Assembly (NCBI RefSeq): GCF_000797515.1
Contig: NZ_JSBN01000213.1
Coordinates: forward strand, 1 to 64,000
Reading direction: 5' to 3'
Length of the DNA stretch: 64,000 nucleotides
DNA from: Sphingomonas sp. Ant H11
GTDB lineage: Bacteria > Pseudomonadota > Alphaproteobacteria > Sphingomonadales > Sphingomonadaceae
Shown here: in pieces, positions 1 to 8,536 of the stretch
Layout of the letters: each line of letters begins with the position of its first letter
How positions within the stretch are numbered: position 1 is the stretch's first letter
The notes under the pieces: generated by a model
The model's database searches: none
Told to the model about the DNA's origin: nothing
Seen by the model: only the letters and a program-made list of their open reading frames with translations
Made by a program: the position numbers and the translations under genes

Positions 1-248
1 GCGGCGAGGATTTTTGCAGCATCGTGGTGATCGACCAGCTTGCCCGCGTACGGCGCGACCAAAGCACCGGGCAGCAGAAGCGCAATCAGCAGGGCTGCTA
101 TTTGCGGACCAGAGCCGGCCGGAGCTACCCGGAACACGAGCGCCACCTGCGTAATCTCATCGCCGATGGTGGATGCGAGAAGCACACCGAAGAGGAGACG
201 TTCAAACCCTGGGCGAAGCGCAATTGTCTCAGAGATCGGTTGGCTCAC
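1..248 (-). CDS. MFS-type transporter, N-terminal part (runs off window)
   Basis: Read on the minus strand from a GTG at 248. The 82 visible residues begin MSQPISETIALRPGFERLL and continue with two hydrophobic stretches around a GDEITQVALVF segment, then ALLLPGALVAPYAGKLVD. This matches the first two membrane segments and the loop of a major facilitator superfamily protein. The start codon overlaps the stop of the upstream recombinase fragment as GTGA, so the two were probably translationally coupled. The 3' end lies outside the window and the substrate cannot be told. The MFS assignment rests on membrane pattern and loop style only. Confidence 0.6.
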   Translation of the reverse strand, partial: MSQPISETIALRPGFERLLFGVLLASTIGDEITQVALVFRVAPAGSGPQIAALLIALLLPGALVAPYAGKLVDHHDAAKILA

Positions 249-483
249 GACGTGCGGTTTCGTCGAGCAAGCAGCTTCTCACCGTCCGGTCTAATCCGCC
301 CATCGGGCGTGACATGCCGGTAGAGCGTCTGCCGAGTGACGCCCAACTCGGCACATAGCTCGGCAACTTTGGTTTCAGGCTTTCCCATAGCCGCCTGTGC
401 AAGCCGTAGCTTGGCCGGTGTCATCTTAAACGGTCGTCCGCCCTGCCGGCCGCGGGCACGCGCGGACGCGAGCCCCGCCTTGG
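245..483 (-). pseudogene. Serine recombinase (resolvase) C-terminal remnant cut by IS6100
   Basis: The minus-strand frame entering from the IS6100 end reads KAGLASARARGRQGGRPF, then a helix-turn-helix with KVAELCAELGVTRQTLYRH, ending at TGA 245-247. This is the C-terminal DNA-binding part of a TnpR/Pin-type serine recombinase. The catalytic N-terminal domain, including the active-site serine, is missing because the IS6100 terminus sits at 484. It is a relic of an older transposon or plasmid that the IS6100 entered. The longer open frame that continues into the IS is a fusion artefact. Confidence 0.75.
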
Positions 484-1362
484 GGCTCTGTTGCAAAGAT
501 TGGCGGCAGTCAGAGGTAGGCTGTCGCTCTGCGCCGATCAGGCGGCTGCTGCGAAATGGTGGTTGAGCATGCCCATGGCCTCCGTCAGCGCCGAGGGCCC
601 AATGCCAAAAGCTCTCTCCACAAGGCGCACCTCGCCCTGACTGCCGGGCTGCAGGCACCAGGGGCGAGCCTGTCCTTTGCGCAGGGCTCGCATGACTTCG
701 AATCCCTTGATCGTGGCATAGGCCGTGGGGATCGATTTGAAACCGCGCACCGGCTTGATCAGTATCTTGAGCTTTCCGTGATCGGCCTCGATCACGTTAT
801 TGAGATACTTCACCTGCCGGTGGGCCGTCTCCCGGTCCAGCTTTCCTTCGCGCTTCAATTCGGTGATCGCTGCACCATAGCTCGGCGCTTTGTCGGTATT
901 GAGCGTGGCAGGCTTTTCCCAGTGCTTCAGGCCTCGCAGGGCCTTGCCCAGGAACCGCTTCGCTGCCTTGGCGCTGCGGGTCGCGACAGGTAGAAATCGA
1001 TCGTGTCGCCCCGCTTGTCGACTGCCCGGTACAGGTAGGTCCACTTGCCCCGCACCTTGACGTAGGTTTCATCCAGGCGCCAGCTCGGATCAAAGCCACG
1101 CCGCCAGAACCAGCGCAGCCGCTTCTCCATCTCCGGGGCGTAGCACTGGACCCAGCGATAGATCGTCGTATGGTCGACCGAAATGCCGCGTTCCGCCAGC
1201 ATTTCCTCAAGGTCGCGATAGCTGATCGGATAGCGACAATACCAGCGCACCGCCCACAGGATCACATCACCCTGGAAATGGCGCCACTTGAAATCCGTCA
1301 TCGTTCCGTCCGTCCAATCTCCGCCAAGCATGCTCAAGCTTCACGATTTTTGCAACAGAGCC
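484..1362 (-). mobile_element. IS6100, left copy (879 bp)
   Basis: Perfect 14-bp terminal inverted repeats GGCTCTGTTGCAAA (484-497) and its complement (1349-1362) bound an IS6-family element. It is almost identical to the copy at 14928-15807 but one base shorter. The missing G, near position 973 (gggtcgcgac versus gggtcggcgac), breaks the transposase frame. A second local difference near 636-641 is compensated and only changes two residues. The right end cuts an aminotransferase gene and the left end cuts a recombinase gene. IS6100 is well known from catabolic plasmids and xenobiotic-degrading sphingomonads. Confidence 0.95.
538..1301 (-). pseudogene. tnpA: IS6100 transposase, frameshifted
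   Basis: IS6-family DDE transposase starting MTDFKWRHFQGDVILWAVRW. Compared with the intact 254-residue copy at 14982-15746, a one-base deletion near 973 (after the segment DTIDFYLS) shifts the frame, so the N-terminal part and the catalytic C-terminal part are in different frames. The zinc-finger/HTH region and the first Asp (WRLDETYVK) are upstream of the break. The second Asp (NTDKAPSY) and the Glu region are downstream. The deletion may be a sequencing error, given similar single-base gaps in essential genes of this window. If real, this copy depends on the other copy's transposase. Confidence 0.85.
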
Positions 1363-1993
1363 AACCAGACCTGCGGATGGCGTGCGAGCACATCGAGGAT
1401 AGGTTCGTAGTCTTCCTTGCGATAGATCGAGCCGGTCGGGTTGGACGGCGAGTTGATCAACAACCAGCGGGTACGCGGCGTGATGGCCCGTTCCAGATCT
1501 TCTGCCCGCAGGCGGAACCCATCTTCGGACCGTGTTTGCAAAATGATCGGCGTCGCGCCCATCATCTCGACGATGTCGCTGTAGCTTACCCAGTAGGCGC
1601 CGGAAGAATTACCTCGTCGCCAGCCTGGATCGTCGCGAAGAATGCGCTGAACAGGAGCATCTTCGCGCCGGTCGTGACGACGATCTCTTCCGGCGTGAAA
1701 TCGAGCCCGTTTTCGCGTTTGAACTTTTCGCGCACGGCAGCCTTGATCGCGGGCGAGCCATCGAGCGCGGTATAGTGAGTATCCCCGGCGCGCATCGCCT
1801 TGATCGCCGCTTCCTGAATATTCTCAGGTGTATCGAAATCCGGCTCGCCGACATGAAGACCCACGATGTCGCGGCCCTGGCGGCTGAGTTCTGCCGTCGC
1901 GGCCATCATGCGAGAGATCGCCGAAGGTCCGACCTTCGACAAGGCGTTCGACGGCTTGAACACCGCGGCGGCCGAAGTATGGATATCTGCCAT
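1363..1993 (-). pseudogene. Class I/II PLP aminotransferase, 3'-truncated by IS6100
   Basis: The start ATG (1991-1993) has a GAGGA ribosome site. The product begins MADIHTSAAAVFKPSNALSKV and has the aspartate/aromatic aminotransferase fold-type I features LHVGEPDFDTPENI and TTGAKMLLF. After VILPAP the frame breaks at about 1595 (one base missing; the alternative frame gives YWVSYSDIVEMMGATPII). The gene then continues through NSPSNPTGSIYRKEDYEPILDVLARHPQVW until the IS6100 end at 1362. The C-terminal half, including the PLP lysine, is absent, so it cannot be active. It lies directly downstream of the tetR gene (2 bp apart) and probably belonged to the same operon. It may once have served the amino-acid catabolism encoded by the island. 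Confidence 0.85.
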
Positions 1994-1995
1994 TG

Positions 1996-2751
1996 TTAGT
2001 TCCTCTTCCAATTCATGGGATACTTCTGCGTACATTCGCCATCGACTGAGATGACGGAACGCTTGACTTTTGATGCGCTCTCATGGCCTCGGCGCCTATC
2101 GGAGGGCTGAGGACGCGTGTCGGTGTTCAGGGCTCGGCCGTCGGCGGCCAGACCGTTCAGAATGAGCTCGCAATACTCCATCGCGAAGGAGGAGGCGGGA
2201 CGGCCATGCCCTGGCTTGAACCAGCGAACCATCCAGTTCAGCATCGAGAGGATCGCGCGGCTTATCGACCGGGAATCCGTATTTCGATAGCGGCCGGATT
2301 CGATGCCTGCGAGCACGATCCGTCGAAGAAGCTCTTCGTAGGCGTCGCGCAGTTCCTGCGCTTCTTCGAGCAGCCCACCATTCTCCATGCCGCCGTAGCC
2401 CACCAACATCGTGACGAAGCCATGGTAATGCGCTTCGAAGTAGTCGGCGTGTGCCGTCATAAAGCGGCAAAGAGCCTCCGGGGCCTCGTCGTCACCATCA
2501 ACAGCGATATTTACAGCTTCAAGAAGGCCCTTGAGCGTCCGGACGATGATAGCCTCGTATATTTCCTTCTTGTTCGGGAAGTAATGGTAGATCGCGGCCT
2601 TGGTGACGCCGACCGCTTCCGCGACACTTCCTAACGAAGTCCCATCGAAGCCCTCCCGCGCGAACAGTTCGGCGGCTTCGTCCAGAATCTTGCCGCGTGC
2701 ATTCTCCATCGTGGGTGGACGGCCCTGGCGGCGAACGCGCTCCTTCTGCAT
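1996..2751 (-). CDS. TetR/AcrR-family transcriptional regulator
   Basis: 251 residues from ATG 2749-2751. The N-terminal TetR helix-turn-helix is clear: KILDEAAELFAREGFDGTSL, then VAEAVGVTKAAIYHYFPNKKEIYEA (about residues 20-65). A helical ligand-binding domain follows. It lies between the CoA-transferase gene and the aminotransferase relic on the same strand, with 5-bp and 2-bp gaps, so it is probably cotranscribed and self-regulated. Two 26-bp imperfect palindromes at 4111 and 10061, typical in form for TetR operators, precede the two divergent parts of the pathway and are the likely binding sites. The effector could be a CoA ester of the pathway (inference). The start was chosen at the Met just before the conserved basic stretch; the longer open frame upstream covers the CoA-transferase gene and is not real. 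Confidence 0.85.
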   Translation of the reverse strand: MQKERVRRQGRPPTMENARGKILDEAAELFAREGFDGTSLGSVAEAVGVTKAAIYHYFPNKKEIYEAIIVRTLKGLLEAVNIAVDGDDEAPEALCRFMTAHADYFEAHYHGFVTMLVGYGGMENGGLLEEAQELRDAYEELLRRIVLAGIESGRYRNTDSRSISRAILSMLNWMVRWFKPGHGRPASSFAMEYCELILNGLAADGRALNTDTRPQPSDRRRGHESASKVKRSVISVDGECTQKYPMNWKRN

Positions 2752-2756
2752 CAGAG

Positions 2757-3973
2757 CTACTTTCGGGTCGTCGCCGGGATACCGGCAACTACGCCCATCT
2801 CCAAAAGCTGATCGACCCGATCTGCGCTCAGATCCAGCTCGGCCTGAAGGACTTGGCGGGTATGCTCGCGACCTCGGGTGGAAGTGTCGGCGGAGCAAAC
2901 GGACTTTCCGACATGCGCAACGGGCTGCGCACGGAGCGGAAGGTGCCGATCCTTTCGGAAGGAACCGAAACGACAGTGTCCCGAAGGATTGCAACATCGC
3001 TAGCGAACGCCTGGCCGACAGTGCGAAGCTCGCCAGCCGGGACTCCGACGGCGCGAAGTTCGGCGAGAAGCTCATGCAGTTTACGATCGCGCAACTTGTC
3101 CTCGATGATCGGCAGTAACTCATCACGCGCCTCGGTTCGTCCTTTATTGGTGACGAACCGCTCATCCATCGCGAGATCCGGCAGACCGATGATCTTGCAG
3201 AACCGCCGGAACTGTTCGTCGTTTCCGACTGCGAGTGCAATTCGGCCATCGACGCAATCGAACAGTTGATATGGTACGATGCTCGGATGAGCGTTGCCAT
3301 AGCGCAACGCTTCTCTTCCGGTATTGAGATGACCCGACGCGACGTTGGCCAACATGAACATCGCGCTGTCGGTCAGGCTGATGTCGAGCCACTGGCCCTT
3401 TCCGGTGCGTTCGCGCATAAACAGGGCAGCGAGAATTGCTTGCACGGCATTCATGCCCGATATGAGATCGATGAAGGCGACACCGAGCCGCATCGGCTCG
3501 CCATCCTTTTCGCCCGTAATCGACATGAATCCAGATTCAGCCTGGATAATGAAGTCGTAACCCGGACGCTCCTCCAGCTCGTGACCGCGGCCATAACCCG
3601 ATATGGAACAATAGATGAGCCGAGGGTTGATGTCCTTCAGATCGTCATAGGTGAGCTTGAATTTCTTGAGCGAGGCCGGGCGGAAGTTCTCGATCAGGAC
3701 ATCGCTCTTTTTTGCGAGTTCAATGATCAGATCTCTTCCTTCCGGCTTGCCGATGTCGATCGCAACGCTCTTCTTGTTGCGATTTGCGCCCAGATAGTAG
3801 GTTGAAACACCCTCCACAGCCGGCGGCATCCACGTCCGGGTGTCGTCCCCGGTTCCAGGTTGCTCAATCTTCAGCACGTCAGCACCGAGATCACCCAACG
3901 TCATTGTTGCCCAGGGGCCGGCCAAAACGCGAGACAGGTCGAGAACCTTGATTCCGTTCAGTGCGACGCTCAT
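2757..3973 (-). CDS. Family III (CaiB/BaiF) acyl-CoA transferase, C-terminal frameshift
   Basis: Starts MSVALNGIKVLDLSRVLAGP and has the family III hallmarks: GADVLKIEQPG, NRNKKSVAIDI, and the catalytic Asp at residue 169 within GVAFIDLISGMN, followed by RTGKGQWLDISL. These enzymes move CoA from a donor such as succinyl-CoA to a carboxylic acid. As written, the frame ends at 2828 with an atypical tail. One missing base near 2870 restores the family-typical REHTRQVLQAELDLSADRVD and a stop at 2757-2759, 5 bp before the tetR start, giving about 405 residues. First gene of the leftward operon, preceded by an operator palindrome at 4111. In context it would activate the dicarboxylate before beta-oxidation (inference). 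Confidence 0.85.
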
Positions 3974-4110
3974 CGGAAACGCGATCCTTCCTCTATCCGT
4001 TTCAACAAAATATCGGAGAAAGGCCTACGCGGATAAGGCGGGGCAGCTCTTCTCCTCACGGTGAATCGAGCCGCTTAATGCACCAGACTGCTCGGGCGGA
4101 AGCGACCTAA

Positions 4111-4136
4111 TTACTTACCGTCCGAACAGTATATAA
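4111..4136. promoter_or_regulatory. Candidate TetR operator upstream of the CoA-transferase operon
   Basis: A 26-bp imperfect palindrome with halves TTACTTACCGTCC and GAACAGTATATAA (9 of 13 positions pair), about 140 bp upstream of the CoA-transferase start. It differs by a single base from the site at 10061-10086, in front of the acyl-CoA dehydrogenase gene, while the surrounding sequences are unrelated. Conservation of only this block points to a protein-binding site, most likely for the TetR protein encoded in this operon. The rest of the 3974-4236 gap holds no gene that I can see. Confidence 0.7.
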
Positions 4137-4236
4137 CTGATAGCGGCATGTCAATCGCCATGCCGCTCAGAATTTAGTGTCTTGGAGGCTACACGATAGC
4201 GTTGTGGCGCACCGCACAACCGGAGCCGCGGACGGC

Positions 4237-5032
4237 CTAGGAGGAAGTGTGTAAGGTTTTGGAGATAAACTTTTTGAAGCGGTCCGGTGCAGCTTCAGAG
4301 AAGAGTTTTGCGGGCGGCGCGTCCGCGATGAGCGTACCCTTTTCCAGAAAAATGATGCGGTTCGAAACCTCCCGTGCGAAATTGATCTCGTGGGTGACAA
4401 TGAGCATTGTTCGTCCCTCTTTAGCCAGATCTCGAATGACCTTCAGGACCTCCCCGACAAGCTCCGGGTCTAGCGCCGATGTCGGCTCATCGAACAGGAT
4501 GGCTGCTGGCCGCTGAGCAAGCGCCCTTGCAATCGCTGCGCGTTGCTGCTGCCCGCCCGATAGGTGTCTGGGGTAACTGTTGGCTTTGTCGGAAAGCCCC
4601 ACCTTCGCCAACAGTGACATTGCTTCGTCCACACATTCCGTTTTTGAACGCTTCTGAACATGGACCGGCGCTTCAATGACGTTTTCGAGGATCGACATGT
4701 GTGGCCATAGATTGAAGCCTTGGAACACCATCGCGACGTCTGACCGAATCCGGTCGAGCTGTTTTCGATCCGCGGGACGGGTTCCATTCTTGGTCGTTCG
4801 CATGGCGATTTCCTCGCCCCGGATGGCGATTGTTCCCGCGCTCGGGGTTTCGAGCATGTTGATGCACCGGAGCATTGTGGACTTGCCAGAGCCCGACGAT
4901 CCAAGGATCGAGACCACCTCTCCTTCATGTGCTTCGAACGTGATGCCCTTTAGCACCTCAAGATCGCCAAAGTTTTTTATGGAGGTCGCGAATGGAAATT
5001 ACGGGAACGTTATTCGTCTCGATTGACGTCAT
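4237..5032 (-). CDS. Polar amino-acid ABC transporter ATPase (HisP/OccP-like), N-terminal frameshift
   Basis: Walker A GSSGSGKST, Q-loop VFQGFNLWPH, signature LSGGQQQRAAIARALA, Walker B ILFDEPTSALDPELVGEV and H-loop VTHEINFA are all present, the classic set of the PAAT family ATPase. The natural start is ATG 5030-5032, which overlaps the permease stop as ATGA. From it MTSIETNNVPVISIRDLHK runs into a six-T run (4973-4978, plus strand). With five T the frame continues NFGDLEVLKGITFEAHEG into the main ORF. The extra base may be a sequencing error. The gene forms an operon with two permeases; no periplasmic binding protein gene is found beside it. Confidence 0.85.
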
Positions 5033-5751
5033 GGCCGCGCCTCAATGTTTGTTTTGACGGGGAGATCGCGCTGATGCGGTGACAGACGGTATTCAAGTAG
5101 AGCGATCAGGCGGGTTATTATGAAGTTGAGCGTCAGATAAATTGCACCAGCGACGATAAACACTTCGAAAGCGCGAAATGTCTGGGAGATTAGCTCCGCA
5201 GCTATACCAGTTACTTCCATGATGGTGATGGTGGAAGCGAGGGAAGTTGCTTTTACCGCGAGAATGACTTCATTGCCGTAGGCTGGCAAAGCCTGCCGGA
5301 ATGCGATCGGAAGGATGATGCGCCTGTACAGTAGAAAACCGGACATGCCGCAAGCCCTTGCCGCCTCAATCAATCCGGCCGAAACGGACTTTAGCCCTCC
5401 GCGGATGATCTCACTTCCATAGGCGCCGACGCTAAGCACTAGAGCAGTGATGGCGCACCAGTAAGGTTCACGGAAAAACGGCCAGACACCCCAACTCTGG
5501 AGTTCGTGACGGAACTGTCCGAGGCCGTAGTAGATGATGAACATCTGCAGGAGGAGCGGCGAGCCGCGTATGCAAAAGACGAAAAAGGCAACGCATTGGG
5601 AAGCGACGGGGACCCGCAGGTGCGCAACAATCGCCAGGGCTGTTGCCAGGACTGTCCCGACAAGTATCGCCGTTGCGGCCAATTCGAGCGTAATAGGCAA
5701 ACCGGCAATGAGCCTGACGAAAGCCTGCCAGAGAAAACCGAAATCGATCAC
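5029..5751 (-). CDS. Amino-acid ABC transporter permease (HisM/OccM-like)
   Basis: 240 residues from GTG 5751, starting VIDFGFLWQAFVRLIAGLP, with about five hydrophobic segments. The EAA-type cytoplasmic loop EAARACGMSGFLLYRRIILPIAFRQALPAYGNE contacts the ATPase. An inner-membrane component of a PAAT importer for polar or basic amino acids or opine-like compounds. It overlaps the ATPase gene by 4 bp and follows the other permease with a 3-bp gap, so the three are one transcription unit. The exact substrate cannot be told from sequence. Context suggests the omega-amino acid metabolised by the rest of the island. Confidence 0.88.
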   Translation of the reverse strand: MIDFGFLWQAFVRLIAGLPITLELAATAILVGTVLATALAIVAHLRVPVASQCVAFFVFCIRGSPLLLQMFIIYYGLGQFRHELQSWGVWPFFREPYWCAITALVLSVGAYGSEIIRGGLKSVSAGLIEAARACGMSGFLLYRRIILPIAFRQALPAYGNEVILAVKATSLASTITIMEVTGIAAELISQTFRAFEVFIVAGAIYLTLNFIITRLIALLEYRLSPHQRDLPVKTNIEARP

Positions 5752-5754
5752 TGT

Positions 5755-6499
5755 TTAGCCCCCCATCCTGCACGCAGAGCGATACTCGGCGAAGCGGAAG
5801 AGAAGCGACGAGACCACGGTGATTGTCAGATAGAGCAGTCCAGCCGTGATAAAGAACTCAAACGGTCGGCGCGTTGAACCCGAAGCCATTTGAGCTTGCC
5901 GAAGCAGTTCCACAAGCCCGACGACCGAGATGAGGGCCGTCTCTTTCAGGGCCAATTGCCATGTGTTGCCGAGGCCCGGCAATGCGTAGTGCAGTACCTG
6001 TGGTGCAACGACGCGCCTGAACAGTAGCCAACGGCCCATGCCAACCGCATGAGCCGCCTCGATACTGCCCTTGGCGACAGTGTTGAAAGCGCCTCTAAGC
6101 ACTTCAGCTTGATAAGCGGCAGAAATGATCCCGATCGCGAGAACCCCAGTAGCGAACGTAGGCATTCCAACAAAACCGTTCGCCCCGAAGAAGCCGGCGA
6201 AGGTCGACAAAAGTGAGTTTCCGCCGAAGTAGAGTAGATAGATGACCAGAAGATCAGGCACGCCTCGCAGTGTGGTCGTGTAAGCGTCGGCGACGCCACG
6301 AGCCAAACGGATTGGTGACATTTTTTGCCCAGGCAACGAGGCTGCCAAGAATAGACCCGATGAGGAACCCCAAAACGGCGATAGCGGACGTGACGCCCGC
6401 GCCAGCGATGAGGACACGACCCCATCCTCCTTCACCAAAACCAACAAGATCAGTGTAATTCTTGCAGCCAACCCACAGCTTGTCCAATACAATGCGCAT
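5755..6499 (-). CDS. Amino-acid ABC transporter permease (HisQ/OccQ-like), frameshift
   Basis: The product starts MRIVLDKLWVGCKNYTDLVG from ATG 6499. The frame is broken at a six-T run (6321-6326). With one T fewer, WAK joins MSPIRLARGVADAYTTTLRGVPDLL and the protein continues to TAA at 5755 through the EAA loop EAAHAVGMGRWLLFRRVVAPQ. The two parts are in different frames as written. This is the second gene of the operon to carry an extra base in a six-base T run, which argues for read error rather than decay. The binding-protein gene that usually precedes such permeases is absent; the upstream 445 bp are non-coding and end at an IS3-family element. Confidence 0.8.
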
Positions 6500-6944
6500 T
6501 TTCAGAAATTACGGATGTGAAGGGCACAGTGGCGGCCTGATCGAATTGGGGATAGCCCAATTGTCGAACTACGAGACACCTGCACGGCCGCGCTCCCTCA
6601 GCCACGCTCCTCCAGCGGCATCACAGTTCGCACAAAATATTTTTATTGCAAGGAATATTTTTATTAGATACAAAGTTTTTGTTCGATTGAAGTTTGGACG
6701 CGTCGAGAAAGTGTGCCAGGTCAATCAGACAGTCCGTCGGACGACCGTATGTCGCGTCGCCAGCCGCCGGCGGTCATCACGGAATTGCATAAATATTTAC
6801 ATCCGTTAAAAGTTTTCAGCGCGTTGAAACTCAAAACGGTGTGAGGCCATGATCAATCAAAAGTCTGGGGGGAGGCATGCAGGAATGGGCTTGCGGGAGC
6901 GCCAACGCCTAATAAGGCGGGAGAATGTCCGGCGTCATCACTGA
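6500..6944. other. Non-coding region upstream of the ABC operon with an inverted repeat
   Basis: I see no convincing gene in this 445-bp stretch. It is AT-rich at 6635-6690, with two copies of an atatttttatt-like element that could carry the leftward promoter. An inverted repeat AATTGGG-N5-CCCAATT (6544-6562) lies about 45 bp upstream of the permease start and is a possible operator. The TetR-type palindrome found at 4111 and 10061 does not occur here, so the transporter may be controlled separately. The right part may be residue of DNA displaced by the IS3-family element. Confidence 0.5.
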
Positions 6945-7012
6945 TGGGACCAAATTGGCTTAACTGAGAACGGAGGATTTCTGGTTCATCGTAGCCTTTC
7001 AAAGGAGCGAAG

Positions 7013-7387
7013 ATGAGACAGAAATCCGGAACCGGGAAAGCGCCGGCAGAGCAGGTCATCAAGGACATCCGCCGTGCGACCCGCAAGCAGTATTCGTCCG
7101 AGGAGAAGATCCGCATCGTGCTGGAAGGCCTTCGCGGCGAAGAGTCGATCGCGGCGCTGTGCCGGCGCGAGGGGATTGCCGAGAGCCTGTATTACACCTG
7201 GTCGAAGGAATTCCTGGAAGCCGGCAAGAAGCGGCTGGCCGGCGATACGGCCCGCGCCGCCACCAGCGATGAGGTGAAGGTGCTGCGCAAGGAGGCGCGC
7301 GATCTCAAGGAGGTTGTCGCCGAACAGGCGCTGGAACTGCGGATTCTTAAAAAAAGCATGATTGCGGATGGGGGCGACGACGAATGA
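7013..7387 (+). CDS. IS3-family transposase OrfA
   Basis: 124 residues, ATG 7013 preceded by AAAGGAG at good spacing. It contains a helix-turn-helix of the transposase_8 type (EEKIRIVLEGLRGEESIAALCRREGIAESLYYTWSKEF) followed by a C-terminal coiled coil (VKVLRKEARDLKEVVAEQALELRILKKS). The protein gives DNA-end recognition to the OrfAB transposase. Its stop overlaps the orfB start as ATGA (7384-7387), so orfB is translated by coupling in a different frame. Confidence 0.9.
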   Translation: MRQKSGTGKAPAEQVIKDIRRATRKQYSSEEKIRIVLEGLRGEESIAALCRREGIAESLYYTWSKEFLEAGKKRLAGDTARAATSDEVKVLRKEARDLKEVVAEQALELRILKKSMIADGGDDE

Positions 7388-8363
7388 GATATCCCGCATC
7401 CGAGAAGCTGGAGATCATCCGCCTGGTCGAGAACTCGCACCTGTCGGCGCGGCGCACATTGCAGAAACTCGGTATTCCGCGATCGACCTTCAACCGCTGG
7501 TATGACCGCTTCCTTGCCGGCGGCGTCGACGCTCTGGAGGATCGCAGCCCCCGGCCGAGCCGGGTCTGGAACCGCATCCCCGATGAGGTGCGCGATCAGA
7601 TCATCGAGCTGGCGCTGAACGAGCCGGAACTGTCGCCACGGGAACTGGCGGTCACCTTCACCGACACGAAGGGCTACTTCGTCTCGGAATCCTCGGTCTA
7701 TCGCCTGCTCAAGGCCCATGACCTGATCACCAGTCCGCCTTCATCGTCATCAAGGCCGCCGACGAGTTCCACGACAAGACCACAGCGCCCAACCAGCTCT
7801 GGCAGACCGACTTTACCTACTTGAAGGTGATCGGCTGGGGGTGGTTCTACCTGTCGACCGTGCTCGACGACTTCTCACGCTACATCATCGCCTGGAAGCT
7901 GTGCACCACGATGAAGGCCGAAGACGTCACCGACACGCTGACCATGGCGCTCACGGCATCAGGCTGTGACAGCGCCAGAGTTGTGCAGCGGCCGCGGCTC
8001 CTGTCCGACAACGGCCCGTCTTACGTGTCGTCCGATCTCGCCGCATGGCTATCCGACAAGGGCATGGAACATACGCGCGGAGCGCCCTGCCATCCCCAGA
8101 CCCAGGGCAAGATCGAGCGATGGCATCAGACGCTCAAAAACCGCATCCTGCTCGAGAACTACTTCCTGCCGGGTGATCTCGAGCAGCAGATCGCGGCGTT
8201 CGTCGATCATTACAACCATCGCCGCTACCATGAGAGCCTCGGCAACCTCACACCCGCCGACGTCTACTTCGGCCGCGGCGACATCATCATGCTGGAAAGG
8301 GAAAGGATCAAACGCGAAACCATCATACAGCGCCGCTTGCTTCATCGAGCCGCCGCCGCCTAA
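7384..8363 (+). pseudogene. IS3-family transposase OrfB, frameshifted
   Basis: Starts MRYPASEKLEIIRLVENSHL with an HTH_21-like region, then the rve integrase core. After LLKAHDLITSP the frame breaks near 7736 (ccgcc where ccggcc is needed). Restoring one G gives AFIVIKAADEFHDKTTAPNQ and joins the downstream part with the DDE residues in WQTDFTY, LSDNGPSY and GKIERWHQ. As written the element could not make active OrfB. The lesion may be real or a read error. Confidence 0.85.
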
Positions 8364-8499
8364 AATGACAAACCTGATGGGCCAGAGCCTCCGTTAGCTC
8401 ACGCCGCCTGTTGTCCCAAAAACCCTGACGACGGACAGTCGATCAAATGGCTCGGTGTCGATGTCTCGAAGTGAGACTGTGCGTTCCTACCATCAAGCA

Positions 8500-8523
8500 G
8501 GAGAGCTGCGAATGCAGCTCTCC
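8500..8523. promoter_or_regulatory. Perfect 10-bp stem inverted repeat before the aminotransferase gene
   Basis: GGAGAGCTGC (8500-8509), loop GAAT, GCAGCTCTCC (8514-8523). It ends 13 bp before the ATG at 8537, so in RNA it would fold just upstream of the ribosome site. It could be an operator or a leader hairpin affecting translation or mRNA stability. No T run follows, so it is not an intrinsic terminator. Confidence 0.5.
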
Positions 8524-8536
8524 ACAAAGAAAGTGA

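Larger units (their letters stand above)
6945..8418 (+). mobile_element. IS3-family insertion sequence
   Basis: The element carries an IS3-type orfA/orfB pair. Its proposed ends are TGGGAC at 6945 and GTCCCA at 8413-8418, fitting the TG...CA rule of the family. The inner parts of the two ends also resemble each other as imperfect inverted repeats sharing ACGGAGG about 30 bp in. The length would be about 1.47 kb. I found no clear target duplication (tga and aaa flanks), so the exact ends are provisional. It separates the ABC transporter operon from the aminotransferase gene and may have removed a binding-protein gene (inference). Confidence 0.7.

Noticed and set aside
1996-3300. 434-residue TetR fusion protein
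   Set aside because: Its first 180 residues are the shadow of the CoA-transferase gene; TetR homology starts only at the Met at 2751.
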